A stretch of DNA of 7,449 nt from an uncultured Altererythrobacter sp. (GTDB lineage: Bacteria > Pseudomonadota > Alphaproteobacteria > Sphingomonadales > Sphingomonadaceae). Both the position numbers and the translations under genes were made by a program. This document shows, in pieces, positions 1-6,116 of the stretch (position 1 is the stretch's first letter; the number at the start of each line of letters is the position of its first letter). The stretch spans positions 1-7,449 of the forward strand of contig CALFEA010000094.1 of the NCBI GenBank assembly GCA_937950385.1, in the 5' to 3' direction. The notes below the pieces were generated by a model. That model was not told the DNA's origin, did no database searches, and saw nothing but the letters and a program-made list of their open reading frames with translations.

Positions 1-133
1 AGCGCGCATCGGCGGGGATCACGCTTTCAGATGTGACATCGCGACCGCCGCCCGGCAACCCTTCGCCAAGGTCTTCTGACAGAGTGTCTTGGACAAATGC
101 GGTAAGGTCGAAGCCCGTAAGAGAAAAAGTCAT
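1..133 (-). CDS. nadC: Quinolinate phosphoribosyltransferase (nicotinate-nucleotide pyrophosphorylase, carboxylating), N-terminal fragment
   Basis: NadC converts quinolinate and PRPP to nicotinate mononucleotide, CO2 and pyrophosphate in cytoplasmic de novo NAD synthesis. Only the first 44 residues are in the window; the gene continues past the left edge. They begin MTFSLTGFDL and contain the family's N-terminal signature: an EDLG block, a glycine-rich insert, then R-D-V-T-S and a V-I-P-A-D-A-R block, matching the usual 'EDLG..GDxTS..xIP' opening. The ATG start is forced, because an in-frame TAG lies only 6 nt upstream (134-139 read in reverse as TAGCGC). The ribosome site is weak (GGA about 6 nt upstream). 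The gene lies 40 nt downstream of the LytTR regulator on the same strand and may be co-transcribed with it. The catalytic residues are outside the window, so the call rests on the N-terminal signature alone. Confidence 0.85.
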   Translation of the reverse strand, partial: MTFSLTGFDLTAFVQDTLSEDLGEGLPGGGRDVTSESVIPADAR

Positions 134-173
134 GCGCTATCCATAAACGCACGAGCCGCCGCTGCAAGTGCAC

Positions 174-968
174 TCAGATGAAACGCGCCACCACATCGCG
201 GTAACTGCGCGATACTTTAACCTCTGCGCCGGATTCCAGCACAAGGAAACACTCGCCATTGGTGTGCGGTTTAACTTGCCGAACTTGGTTGAGATTGACG
301 ATTGTAGAGCGGTGCACACGCTGAAAATCCTTAGGGTTCAAGCGGCGCTCCAGATCTTTCATCGTCTCGCGCAGGATCAGCGAATTATCGCCGGTGTAAA
401 TGCACATATAATCGCCCGCCGCCTCAATATGCTCAATTGAATCGACTTCGACGCGGAAGATTTGCCCGCGATCTTTCACATTAATCAGCTTTTCAAACCG
501 GTCTGAGGATTCGCCATCATCATCGGAAAGCTCTTCTGCTTTGCCCGGTGCGATCTCTTCCAAAACACCTTTGAGTTTGTCGGCTTCCTCGGCGCTTTTG
601 CGCTCCGCAATGCGCTCGCGCACGCGCTCCACTGTATCGGCGAGCTTGTCTTCATCCACCGGCTTCATCAGATAATTGACCGCATTGGCCTCGAAGGCGC
701 GGATTGCATGCTCTTCAAAAGCTGTGACAAAAACAAACAGCGGCGGCTCAATTTCCATCACGCCTTTGACCACGCTAAATCCGTCAAAGCCCGGCATTTG
801 AATGTCTAGGAAAACCAGATCGGGTTTTTCGGTTTTGATTTTGCGGATCGCCTCGCGGCCATTGAGGCAGGTGCCGATAATCTCGACATCTTCGAACGGC
901 TCAAGGCGCAATTGCATGCCTTGAATGGCGAGTTTCTCATCATCGACGAGTAATGTGCGAATGGTCAT
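174..968 (-). CDS. LytTR-family response regulator transcription factor
   Basis: This is the 264-residue partner of the sensor kinase encoded just upstream. The receiver domain (about 1-118) has the acidic pair D9-D10, phospho-acceptor D55 in a FLDIQMPG block, T82 and K102 in a YLMKP block, so all switch residues are intact. Residues about 118-158 form a charged linker, strongly acidic near 145-156 (E-E-L-S-D-D-D-G-E-S-S-D). Residues about 160-262 fit a LytTR DNA-binding domain, with 'IEHIEAAGDY', 'RVHRSTIVN' and a final 'VSRSYRD' block. The ATG overlaps the kinase stop as ATGA, with a GGAAAG ribosome site 6 nt upstream inside the kinase gene, so translation is probably coupled. It should bind DNA as a dimer when phosphorylated. 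Its targets are unknown and I could not recognise LytTR operator repeats nearby. Confidence 0.95.
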   Translation of the reverse strand: MTIRTLLVDDEKLAIQGMQLRLEPFEDVEIIGTCLNGREAIRKIKTEKPDLVFLDIQMPGFDGFSVVKGVMEIEPPLFVFVTAFEEHAIRAFEANAVNYLMKPVDEDKLADTVERVRERIAERKSAEEADKLKGVLEEIAPGKAEELSDDDGESSDRFEKLINVKDRGQIFRVEVDSIEHIEAAGDYMCIYTGDNSLILRETMKDLERRLNPKDFQRVHRSTIVNLNQVRQVKPHTNGECFLVLESGAEVKVSRSYRDVVARFI

Positions 969-2209
969 GAAGGACTTTCCAATGGCAGTGGGGGTTGCTC
1001 AGAAGAGAGGGGGGATTGCTGGATGTTCGCCGGTTTAGGCGCCGGTTCCGCCTGCGCGGTTTTGGCCGCATTTGGAAGGGGTGCCGCGGCCTCTTGATCA
1101 GCGGTTTCATATGGGATTTCAATAAAGACGCTAAACCCTCCAGAAGGGTTAGATGTGGTCTCAAAACGGTGAGACGCGCCATAGGCCTGCGCCAGACGGT
1201 TGCGGATATTGGCCAGACCGACTCCGGTTGATGTCGCCGAAGTGGGATCCGCCACGCTCATCCCAGAAATCCGTTCAGCCGCCTCGGGCGAGGCGCCCGG
1301 TCCCGTATCCTCAACACCCACTTGCAAGCGCCCATTGTGCACCCGCGCCTCAACCGTGATGCGCGCGCCTTCTTCTTGCGGGCTGACCGCATATTTGATC
1401 GCATTTTCTACCAAGGGTTGCAAAAGCATTGAGGGAAGCTGCGCTTTCATTGCATCATCATCGATCTCAAAATGCGTGCGCAAACGCTCTTCGAAACGCA
1501 TGCGTTCAATGTCGAGATAAAGCTGCAAAGTCTCCACCTCTTGCGCCAATGTCACTTGGCTCCCCGGCTCGGTCACAAGTGTATGGCGCAAGAATCCAGA
1601 CAGGCGCGTTAGCATCGCATTGGCAGGCTCTGTCTGTTTCAGCAGCACCAATGTGCTGATCGAATTGAGCGTATTGAAAAGGAAATGCGGATTTAACTGA
1701 TAGCGCAGCATCGCCAGATGCGCGCTGGTTGCTTGGGCTTGCAAACGCTCCAGCCGGTCGGCCTGTTCTTCCACCTGAAGGAAGTAGTTGATCGCATAAT
1801 ACAATGCGCTCCACCCGCCGAGAAGCGCCAGCGGCAGGAAGCTCAAGCCAATGAAACGCTGAGCAAAGGTGGTGTCGCGCACGCCGGAATTATACAGGCC
1901 CTGCACCCACGCATCGATCGAGACATGAAGCGCCACGGCCACCATCAGGGCCAGCATGGTCATGCTCCATGTAATCGACGGCTTGCGGTCGATCAGCTGC
2001 CGATAAATCACCGACAGCACCAGGCTGATCGAAAAGCCGGTGACGATGTTCACGAATATCACCAGCAGCAGATCAAGCGGCTGACCATTGGCCAAGGCCG
2101 ATGTTGCGCGCAGCAGAAACAGCCCGCTCCAGCCCGCCAAATGCAGGTTCCAAAACGCCCGGTTCTTATTCGCAAAGAACGGCGTGGGACGAAACGGCAA
2201 TACGGCCAT
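965..2209 (-). CDS. LytS/AlgZ-type membrane sensor histidine kinase (His_kinase family with HATPase domain)
   Basis: This 414-residue inner-membrane kinase should phosphorylate the LytTR regulator encoded next. About four hydrophobic helices (roughly 22-38, 45-68, 82-100, 116-142) form the membrane input domain, with no sizeable periplasmic sensor domain. A short coiled-coil-like stretch (145-168) leads into the conserved block around H175 (Q-L-N-P-H-F-L-F-N-T-L-N), the expected phosphorylation site of this family. The ATPase domain has an N box around N269 (LVENAIKYA), a G1 box D301-T-G-P-G and a G2 block 'GVGLANIRNRL' at 329-339. An Ala/Pro-rich tail (about 369-414) follows the ATPase fold and looks disordered, which is unusual. 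The start is the only ATG before the first membrane helix. No Shine-Dalgarno sequence is visible, and a promoter candidate lies so close that the mRNA may be almost leaderless. The signal sensed is unknown. Confidence 0.93.
   Translation of the reverse strand: MAVLPFRPTPFFANKNRAFWNLHLAGWSGLFLLRATSALANGQPLDLLLVIFVNIVTGFSISLVLSVIYRQLIDRKPSITWSMTMLALMVAVALHVSIDAWVQGLYNSGVRDTTFAQRFIGLSFLPLALLGGWSALYYAINYFLQVEEQADRLERLQAQATSAHLAMLRYQLNPHFLFNTLNSISTLVLLKQTEPANAMLTRLSGFLRHTLVTEPGSQVTLAQEVETLQLYLDIERMRFEERLRTHFEIDDDAMKAQLPSMLLQPLVENAIKYAVSPQEEGARITVEARVHNGRLQVGVEDTGPGASPEAAERISGMSVADPTSATSTGVGLANIRNRLAQAYGASHRFETTSNPSGGFSVFIEIPYETADQEAAAPLPNAAKTAQAEPAPKPANIQQSPLSSEQPPLPLESPS
975..980 (-). promoter_or_regulatory. 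Ribosome binding site of the LytTR regulator
   Basis: Read on the minus strand this is GGAAAG, 6 nt before the ATG at 968. It lies inside the last codons of the kinase gene and supports the ATGA-overlap start of the regulator. Confidence 0.6.
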
Positions 2210-2219
2210 AGACTAACAC

Positions 2220-2248
2220 TTTAGACCAAAGCAGGCAGATTGCGCCAA
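2220..2248 (-). promoter_or_regulatory. Candidate promoter for the kinase-regulator operon
   Basis: On the minus strand a TTGGCG -35-like hexamer (2248-2243) and a TCTAAA -10-like hexamer (2225-2220) are separated by exactly 17 nt. Only 10 nt lie between the -10 box and the kinase ATG, so a start 6-8 nt downstream would give a leader of about 3-5 nt. This agrees with the lack of a ribosome site. It is a pattern match only; other positions in the 136-nt gap are possible. Confidence 0.38.
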
Positions 2249-2253
2249 TTGTT

Positions 2254-2282
2254 TTGGTGGTTTTCCCCTTATGCGCTACACT
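2254..2282 (+). promoter_or_regulatory. Weak candidate promoter for the HD-domain gene
   Basis: TTGGTG (2254-2259) and TACACT (2277-2282) have a 17-nt spacer. The expected transcript would start near 2289, leaving a leader of about 55 nt before the ATG at 2346. Its -35 box lies only 5 nt from that of the opposing candidate, so the two promoters would sit back to back. The match to consensus is modest. Confidence 0.25.
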
Positions 2283-2332
2283 GCTCGGCGTAAGAAGGGC
2301 CAGCAATAGGCCCCAAGGATAAAGCATACTAC

Positions 2333-2339
2333 AGGAGAG
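2333..2339 (+). promoter_or_regulatory. Ribosome binding site of the HD-domain gene
   Basis: AGGAGAG with the AGGAG core ending 8 nt before the ATG at 2346. This is a near-ideal Shine-Dalgarno sequence and decides the start over the in-frame ATG at 2355. Confidence 0.75.
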
Positions 2340-2345
2340 AGCCGC

Positions 2346-2954
2346 ATGAACGATATGAGCGACACACCTTCAGGCACGCCGCAGCGCGCAAAATTTGACG
2401 CGATGGAGCATGGCACCCAAGAAGATTGGGACATTATCGGCGGTGAATATCGCAGCTTTGCCAAAGGCGTCGCTGACCGCGTGCTGGATCATTTGCGCCT
2501 TTTGGACGGTGACTTTGGCGGCTTTCCCGTCGACCGTTTGGAGCATTCCTTGCAAACCGCCACCAGAGCCCACCGCGATGGCCGCGATGAACAATATGTC
2601 GTGATGGCTCTGCTGCATGATGTTGGCGACACGCTGGGTAGCTATAATCATCCCGATGTGGCAGCGGCGATTATCAAACCGTTTGTGTCAGAGGAAACGC
2701 ATTGGATTTGCGAGCACCATGGCGCTTTCCAAGGCTATTATTACTTCCACTATGTAGGGATGGACAAAGACGCGCGCGAGAAATTCCGCGGGCACAAATA
2801 TTTCGAAGCCTGCGCGCATTTCTGCGAGGCCTATGATCAAAACTCTTTTGATCCCAGCTATGACAGCAAGCCGCTGGAATTTTTTGAGCCCATGGTGCGC
2901 CGCGTTATGTCGAAACCGATCAATTCGGCTTATGCAAAGGCGATTGCTGAGTAG
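2346..2954 (+). CDS. HD-domain protein, PhnZ-like (putative diiron oxygenase or phosphohydrolase)
   Basis: This 202-residue protein has no signal peptide or membrane segment and is probably cytoplasmic. It carries an HD metal-binding fold: H67 (in R-L-E-H-S-L-Q), the H91-D92 doublet (A-L-L-H-D-V-G-D), H102, H124/H125 (C-E-H-H-G) and D164 (E-A-Y-D-Q-N-S-F-D-P). The order and the 24-residue spacing from H67 to H91 resemble the PhnZ/TmpB group of HD oxygenases, which cleave organophosphonates with a mixed-valent diiron centre. Members as I recall them have Tyr and Glu in a 'YGGEPV..LEH' segment. Here the matching segment is 'FGGFPVDRLEH', so both lid residues are Phe (F57, F60). The substrate is therefore uncertain and phosphonate cleavage should not be assumed. 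No phosphonate genes adjoin it. It is the only plus-strand gene, divergent from the kinase, with a strong ribosome site. Confidence 0.85.
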   Translation: MNDMSDTPSGTPQRAKFDAMEHGTQEDWDIIGGEYRSFAKGVADRVLDHLRLLDGDFGGFPVDRLEHSLQTATRAHRDGRDEQYVVMALLHDVGDTLGSYNHPDVAAAIIKPFVSEETHWICEHHGAFQGYYYFHYVGMDKDAREKFRGHKYFEACAHFCEAYDQNSFDPSYDSKPLEFFEPMVRRVMSKPINSAYAKAIAE

Positions 2955-2955
2955 T

Positions 2956-2985
2956 TAGCGGCTAGCGGACCAGGTTTAGCCGCAA
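2956..2985. terminator. Stem-loop between convergent genes, possible bidirectional terminator
   Basis: A perfect 7-bp inverted repeat (GCGGCTA at 2958-2964, TAGCCGC at 2977-2983) with a 12-nt loop fills most of the 38-nt gap between the facing stop codons. Two further T-A pairs are possible past a one-base bulge. Neither strand has a clear T run after the stem, so it is not a textbook intrinsic terminator. It could still halt transcription or protect 3' ends from both sides. Confidence 0.4.
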
Positions 2986-2992
2986 GCGCAGC

Positions 2993-4000
2993 TCAATCTC
3001 CCAAAGGCGCGATGTCGCGGCGAAAATGCTGCGACCAATCGGCTGTCCCGCTGGCGGATAAATAAGCTTGCACGATCTCTGCTTCAGCGGCCACAAATTC
3101 GGCGCGTTCATCCCAGCCATCATGGGTGCGGGCGCGGAAAATACCCTTTGAATGTTTTGGGCCCCAGCGCTCCATAAAGCGTACAGCTGCGCGCGGATCA
3201 TAGCCGGCATTGGCAAGCAGCCAAGGCATCAGCCGATCCGCCTCACGCTCGGTGGCGCGGATAGCGCGCCGCCCGCGCCCTTTTGCATTGAGCCATTTGC
3301 GGTGCTCCAAAACATTATGCGCCAACTCATGCGCGACAACAGCGGCAAATTCATCCTCGGGATAAGCGAAACCTGGAAATTCTGCGCCAAATTGAACGCG
3401 CGCGCCATCGGCCAGCGCTTTCTTGCCGCCGCTTTTCAGCTCAAACCGCGTCGCGCATGCGGGCACACCATACAAGGTCACAGCCTGCCCGCCGCCCAAG
3501 GTTAGGGCTACCTCGCCATTTCCGGCGAGCGAGGCATCGACCAAGTCATGCACGCGTTTCAGCCGCCTCCAATCCAGCCGTTTTTTGGCGGGCCAATCAT
3601 TTATCTTGGCACCGTCCACCGCGGTGATCTCAAGGTCGGGCACAATCTGATATGCATCCATCAGGCTATCTTGCGCAAAACCGCCCGCTGTCGCGACTGC
3701 AAAATCACCCTTTAGCCCTAAGGCTGTGCGCACATCATCGGGCCGCGAATATCCCGCCATATCAGTTAGAGTGAGCCCAATCGTCAGCGATGCATTGGCG
3801 CAATAAGGCGCATTGCCCCGCGCCAGCTTTAGCCCCACTTGCTGGAGAACTTGGTCTTTCATTTGAAAGGCTTGGTAGTCGGCAAGGGTTTCAGCGCGAT
3901 TGTCGGCCTGCTTGGATACAGCAAAGACCGGCGCAGGCATTGCTGCGCTCAGCATCATGCCGGCAATCGCGGCCAGCTTCACAAACCCCAAGCCCTTCAT
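2993..4000 (-). CDS. Exported M48-type zinc metalloprotease with PDZ-like segment
   Basis: This 335-residue protein has a cleavable-looking signal peptide (residues 1-27, cut after A-P-V-F-A), so it should act in the periplasm. The catalytic motif is H224-E-L-A-H228 in 'VVAHELAHNVLEH'. The third zinc ligand is probably E251 in E-R-E-A-D, followed by a T-H-D block (T292-H293) where BepA-type enzymes have T-H-P. Residues about 95-170 look like a degenerate PDZ domain ('GDFAVATAGGFAQDS', then 'LEITAVDGAKI'). Having it before rather than after an M48 domain is unusual. The only two cysteines, C67 and C182, flank this segment and could form a disulfide. The ATG overlaps the stop of the DsbA-like gene by one base (TGATG) and no good ribosome site is seen, so translation is likely coupled. 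It is the last gene of the operon. The protease class is well supported; the substrate is unknown. Confidence 0.88.
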   Translation of the reverse strand: MKGLGFVKLAAIAGMMLSAAMPAPVFAVSKQADNRAETLADYQAFQMKDQVLQQVGLKLARGNAPYCANASLTIGLTLTDMAGYSRPDDVRTALGLKGDFAVATAGGFAQDSLMDAYQIVPDLEITAVDGAKINDWPAKKRLDWRRLKRVHDLVDASLAGNGEVALTLGGGQAVTLYGVPACATRFELKSGGKKALADGARVQFGAEFPGFAYPEDEFAAVVAHELAHNVLEHRKWLNAKGRGRRAIRATEREADRLMPWLLANAGYDPRAAVRFMERWGPKHSKGIFRARTHDGWDERAEFVAAEAEIVQAYLSASGTADWSQHFRRDIAPLGD

Positions 4001-4689
4001 CAGCTTTCAGCGCTGGCAATCGCCTTTTTGAGCTCTTCAAAGCCAACGGCCCCTTCAAAGGCGTTGTTCTTCGTTACCCAGCTCGGCGTGCCGCCAAAAC
4101 CCAATTGCTGCGCCAGACTGCGCGTGCGCACCAATTCCAAATCCACCTCGGGCGAGGCTGCATCTGCCTCTGCTTGCGCCATATCAAGACCTGCTGCCTT
4201 TGCTGCGGCACGGGCGCTTTCAGCATTGGCCGGGCCCATTGCGAACATTTTTTCATGGAATTGCGAATATTTGCCTTGTTTCGCAGCGGCCAAAGCCATC
4301 CGTGCCGCAGGTTCGCTGCCATCAAAAATCGGCAATTCGCGCATCACAATTTTCAGCTCTGGATCATCGGCAATTAGCTTCACGACATCGGCATGGCTTT
4401 TCTGGCAAAAGCCGCAATTGTAATCGGAAAACTCAACCAGCACCTTGGAGCCATTGGGATTGCCCATAACAGCGCCGGGAAAGGCGCTCATCACTTCATC
4501 GGATACATCCGCCAGCCGTGCGCGCGCCTCATTGGATTGATAGGCCTCCGCCATTTCTGGCAGGATTTCCGGATTGTCCAAAAGATAGGTTTTGGTGCGC
4601 GCGTCCGCGAGGCCAGAATAGGACCAGATGCCTGCACCGATAAAGCCGAAAAGCAAAGCAAAGGCTGCATTCAAAATTGTGTTTTTCAT
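4000..4689 (-). CDS. DsbA-family periplasmic thiol-disulfide oxidoreductase, ScsC/DsbG-like
   Basis: This 229-residue thioredoxin-fold protein is likely exported or membrane-anchored by a hydrophobic stretch (about 5-28). After it comes a segment typical of ScsC-like proteins ('LLDNPEILPE', about 36-45, then a helical stretch). Such segments mediate oligomerisation in some relatives. The linker 'GNPNGSKVLVEF' leads to the active site C92-G-F-C95 in D-Y-N-C-G-F-C. The cis-proline loop is G-G-T-P202. There are no other cysteines. I chose the ATG at 4689 over a possible TTG at 4725 because it has an AGGA ribosome site 8 nt upstream and gives a proper signal sequence. It should oxidise, reduce or isomerise disulfides of envelope proteins; which of these cannot be told from the sequence. 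It sits between two exported proteases and its stop overlaps the next start. Confidence 0.92.
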   Translation of the reverse strand: MKNTILNAAFALLFGFIGAGIWSYSGLADARTKTYLLDNPEILPEMAEAYQSNEARARLADVSDEVMSAFPGAVMGNPNGSKVLVEFSDYNCGFCQKSHADVVKLIADDPELKIVMRELPIFDGSEPAARMALAAAKQGKYSQFHEKMFAMGPANAESARAAAKAAGLDMAQAEADAASPEVDLELVRTRSLAQQLGFGGTPSWVTKNNAFEGAVGFEELKKAIASAES

Positions 4690-4697
4690 GAAGATAG

Positions 4698-4702
4698 TCC
4701 TG
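4698..4702 (-). promoter_or_regulatory. Ribosome binding site deciding the start of the DsbA-like gene
   Basis: Read in reverse this is CAGGA, 8 nt before the ATG at 4689. It favours that ATG over the in-frame upstream TTG at 4725, which has no comparable site and would put 12 extra, partly charged residues before the hydrophobic segment. Confidence 0.6.
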
Positions 4703-4748
4703 TCAGCCAAACGGCTTTTGAGCAAGTGCGTGTTGGAGGCATGCCAGG

Positions 4749-6101
4749 CTAGCGGTCGCGGATGCGTTCCAATTCCGCGCGGGCCTGCATGGAAATATCC
4801 TGCGCCCTAATCCAATCGGGCGTGCCCTCTTCTAAGCCCGCCTCAGCAAATTGCGCGCTGCGCAAAGCCTCTGTGTAGCGCCGCGTCATGACTTGCTGTT
4901 CTGCGCTCGCCAGCCTTGCGCGCGGCAAATCGCCTTTCGCGGCATAAACCACGCCCAGCTGATACCATGCGAACGGATTGCGCCGATCACGCCCGACCGC
5001 TGTGCGCAAAACCCGTTCTGCCTCTGGGTGATTGGCTTCGTCTTCTGTCGCGATCAAAGCATGGCCGAAGATGGATGCGATCAATGGATTATTGCCGGAT
5101 AGCTCGGTCGCTTGGCGCAGCGGGGTCAACGCCTCTGTTGGACGGCCAGATTCCAGCAAAACTTGGCCGCGCAATTCGAGGAAATAGGGGTCGTTAGGAT
5201 CAAGCCCAATCAAGGCATCGGTTTCTGCCATCGCCTCGCTGATCAGAGCATTCTTGTGGAAAGCATAGGCGCGGGCATAGCGCGCCGGTACGCTGCCATC
5301 GGTGACAGGATATTTGTACAAGGTGCGTTTTGGCTCTGACAAATAGCCGTAAAGCTTGGCTTTCACGCGTTTGAACCGGCGCTCCAAATCGGGATCATCG
5401 GGATTGTCCCAAGCCGGATCGACAATATAGGCCTCGCGCAGCCGAGAAATCCGCTGCGAAGACAAAGGGTGCGTGCGGTTAAACTCGGTATCAGCGTCTT
5501 GGTTATAGCCATAACGCTGCGCTTGGCTTTGCAATTTGCCAAAGAACGCCAAGCTGCCGCGCCCTGAAATACCGGCGGTTGAAAGAAACTCAGCGCCCGC
5601 TGCATCAGCGGCGCTTTCTTGCACCCGGCTAAACGCAAGGAATTTGCCCAAGGCCGCGCGCTGGCCCGCCATCATCACACCCATTGCCGCATCACCCGCG
5701 CCGGCCAAAGCTGCGCCAAGACCCAATAGCATCGATAGGATTGAGATGTTGGATGCCGCCCCTGCACCCTCACTGTAACGCACAATATGCCCGCCCGTGA
5801 TATGGCCCAGCTCATGCGCAATAACGCCTTGGACTTCATTGGCTGTATCAGCGGCATCAATCAGGCCGGAATGGATATAGACCACTTGTCCGCCTGCCAC
5901 GAAAGCATTGATCGAGGGGTCATTGATAAGCACAATATCGACATTGCCCGGCGCAAGGCCCGCTGCCTCAACCAAAGGCGCGGCCATATCATTAAGCAGC
6001 GCTTCGGTTTCTGCATCGCGCAGCACCGATTGGGCCATGGCCGGTTGAATGGTCAGCACCAGCGCCGCAAGGGCGGTCATAAAATAAATCATTGTCCGCA
6101 T
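4749..6101 (-). CDS. BepA/YfgC-like periplasmic M48 metalloprotease with TPR domain
   Basis: This 450-residue protein has a signal peptide (1-23, cut after Q-P-A-M-A). The M48 domain holds the zinc site H96-E-L-G-H100 and E162 in the E-S-A-A-D block. Between them is a Gly/Ala/Met-rich hydrophobic stretch (about 118-148) like the active-site lid or membrane-contact region of BepA. H211 in T-H-P-L-S-S-Q-R corresponds to the regulatory histidine that BepA uses to keep its active site closed. Residues about 270-450 are helical TPR-like repeats ('DPNDPYFLELRG', 'NPFAWYQLGVVYAAKGD'). BepA degrades stalled outer-membrane proteins and promotes LptD maturation at the BAM complex; the same role is inferred here. 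Length and domain order fit the family. No cysteines were seen. It starts 15 nt after the alpha/beta hydrolase gene, with only a weak ribosome site, and precedes the DsbA-like gene by 59 nt. Confidence 0.92.
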   Translation of the reverse strand: MRTMIYFMTALAALVLTIQPAMAQSVLRDAETEALLNDMAAPLVEAAGLAPGNVDIVLINDPSINAFVAGGQVVYIHSGLIDAADTANEVQGVIAHELGHITGGHIVRYSEGAGAASNISILSMLLGLGAALAGAGDAAMGVMMAGQRAALGKFLAFSRVQESAADAAGAEFLSTAGISGRGSLAFFGKLQSQAQRYGYNQDADTEFNRTHPLSSQRISRLREAYIVDPAWDNPDDPDLERRFKRVKAKLYGYLSEPKRTLYKYPVTDGSVPARYARAYAFHKNALISEAMAETDALIGLDPNDPYFLELRGQVLLESGRPTEALTPLRQATELSGNNPLIASIFGHALIATEDEANHPEAERVLRTAVGRDRRNPFAWYQLGVVYAAKGDLPRARLASAEQQVMTRRYTEALRSAQFAEAGLEEGTPDWIRAQDISMQARAELERIRDR

Positions 6102-6116
6102 CCGGCTAGCCTAACT

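Noticed and set aside
1718..2224. 168-codon plus-strand open frame opposite the kinase gene
   Set aside because: It lies wholly antisense to the membrane and linker region of a well-supported kinase. Its product is rich in Arg, His and Gln with no recognisable domain, as expected for a shadow frame in GC-rich DNA.
2226..2274. Possible LytTR operator direct repeats (GTTTT-GGTG-GTTTT, CCAA/TTGG elements) in the divergent gap
   Set aside because: The repeat period is about 9 nt, not the roughly 21-23 nt expected for paired LytTR half-sites, and the short elements match no motif I can defend.
3790..4423. Two overlapping plus-strand open frames of about 195 codons opposite the DsbA-like gene and the start of the second protease
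   Set aside because: Both are antisense to clear genes with signal peptides and catalytic motifs, they conflict with each other, and they show no domain.
4690..4725. Upstream TTG start for the DsbA-like gene
   Set aside because: The ATG at 4689 has a good ribosome site and gives a normal signal sequence, while the TTG has no site and adds a charged N-terminus.
4690..4748. Small hairpin (AGCC-GTTT-GGCT) and GGCATGCC palindrome in the gap before the DsbA-like gene
   Set aside because: The stem has only 4 bp and no T run follows, so it is not a credible terminator or riboswitch. It is also consistent with read-through in the operon.
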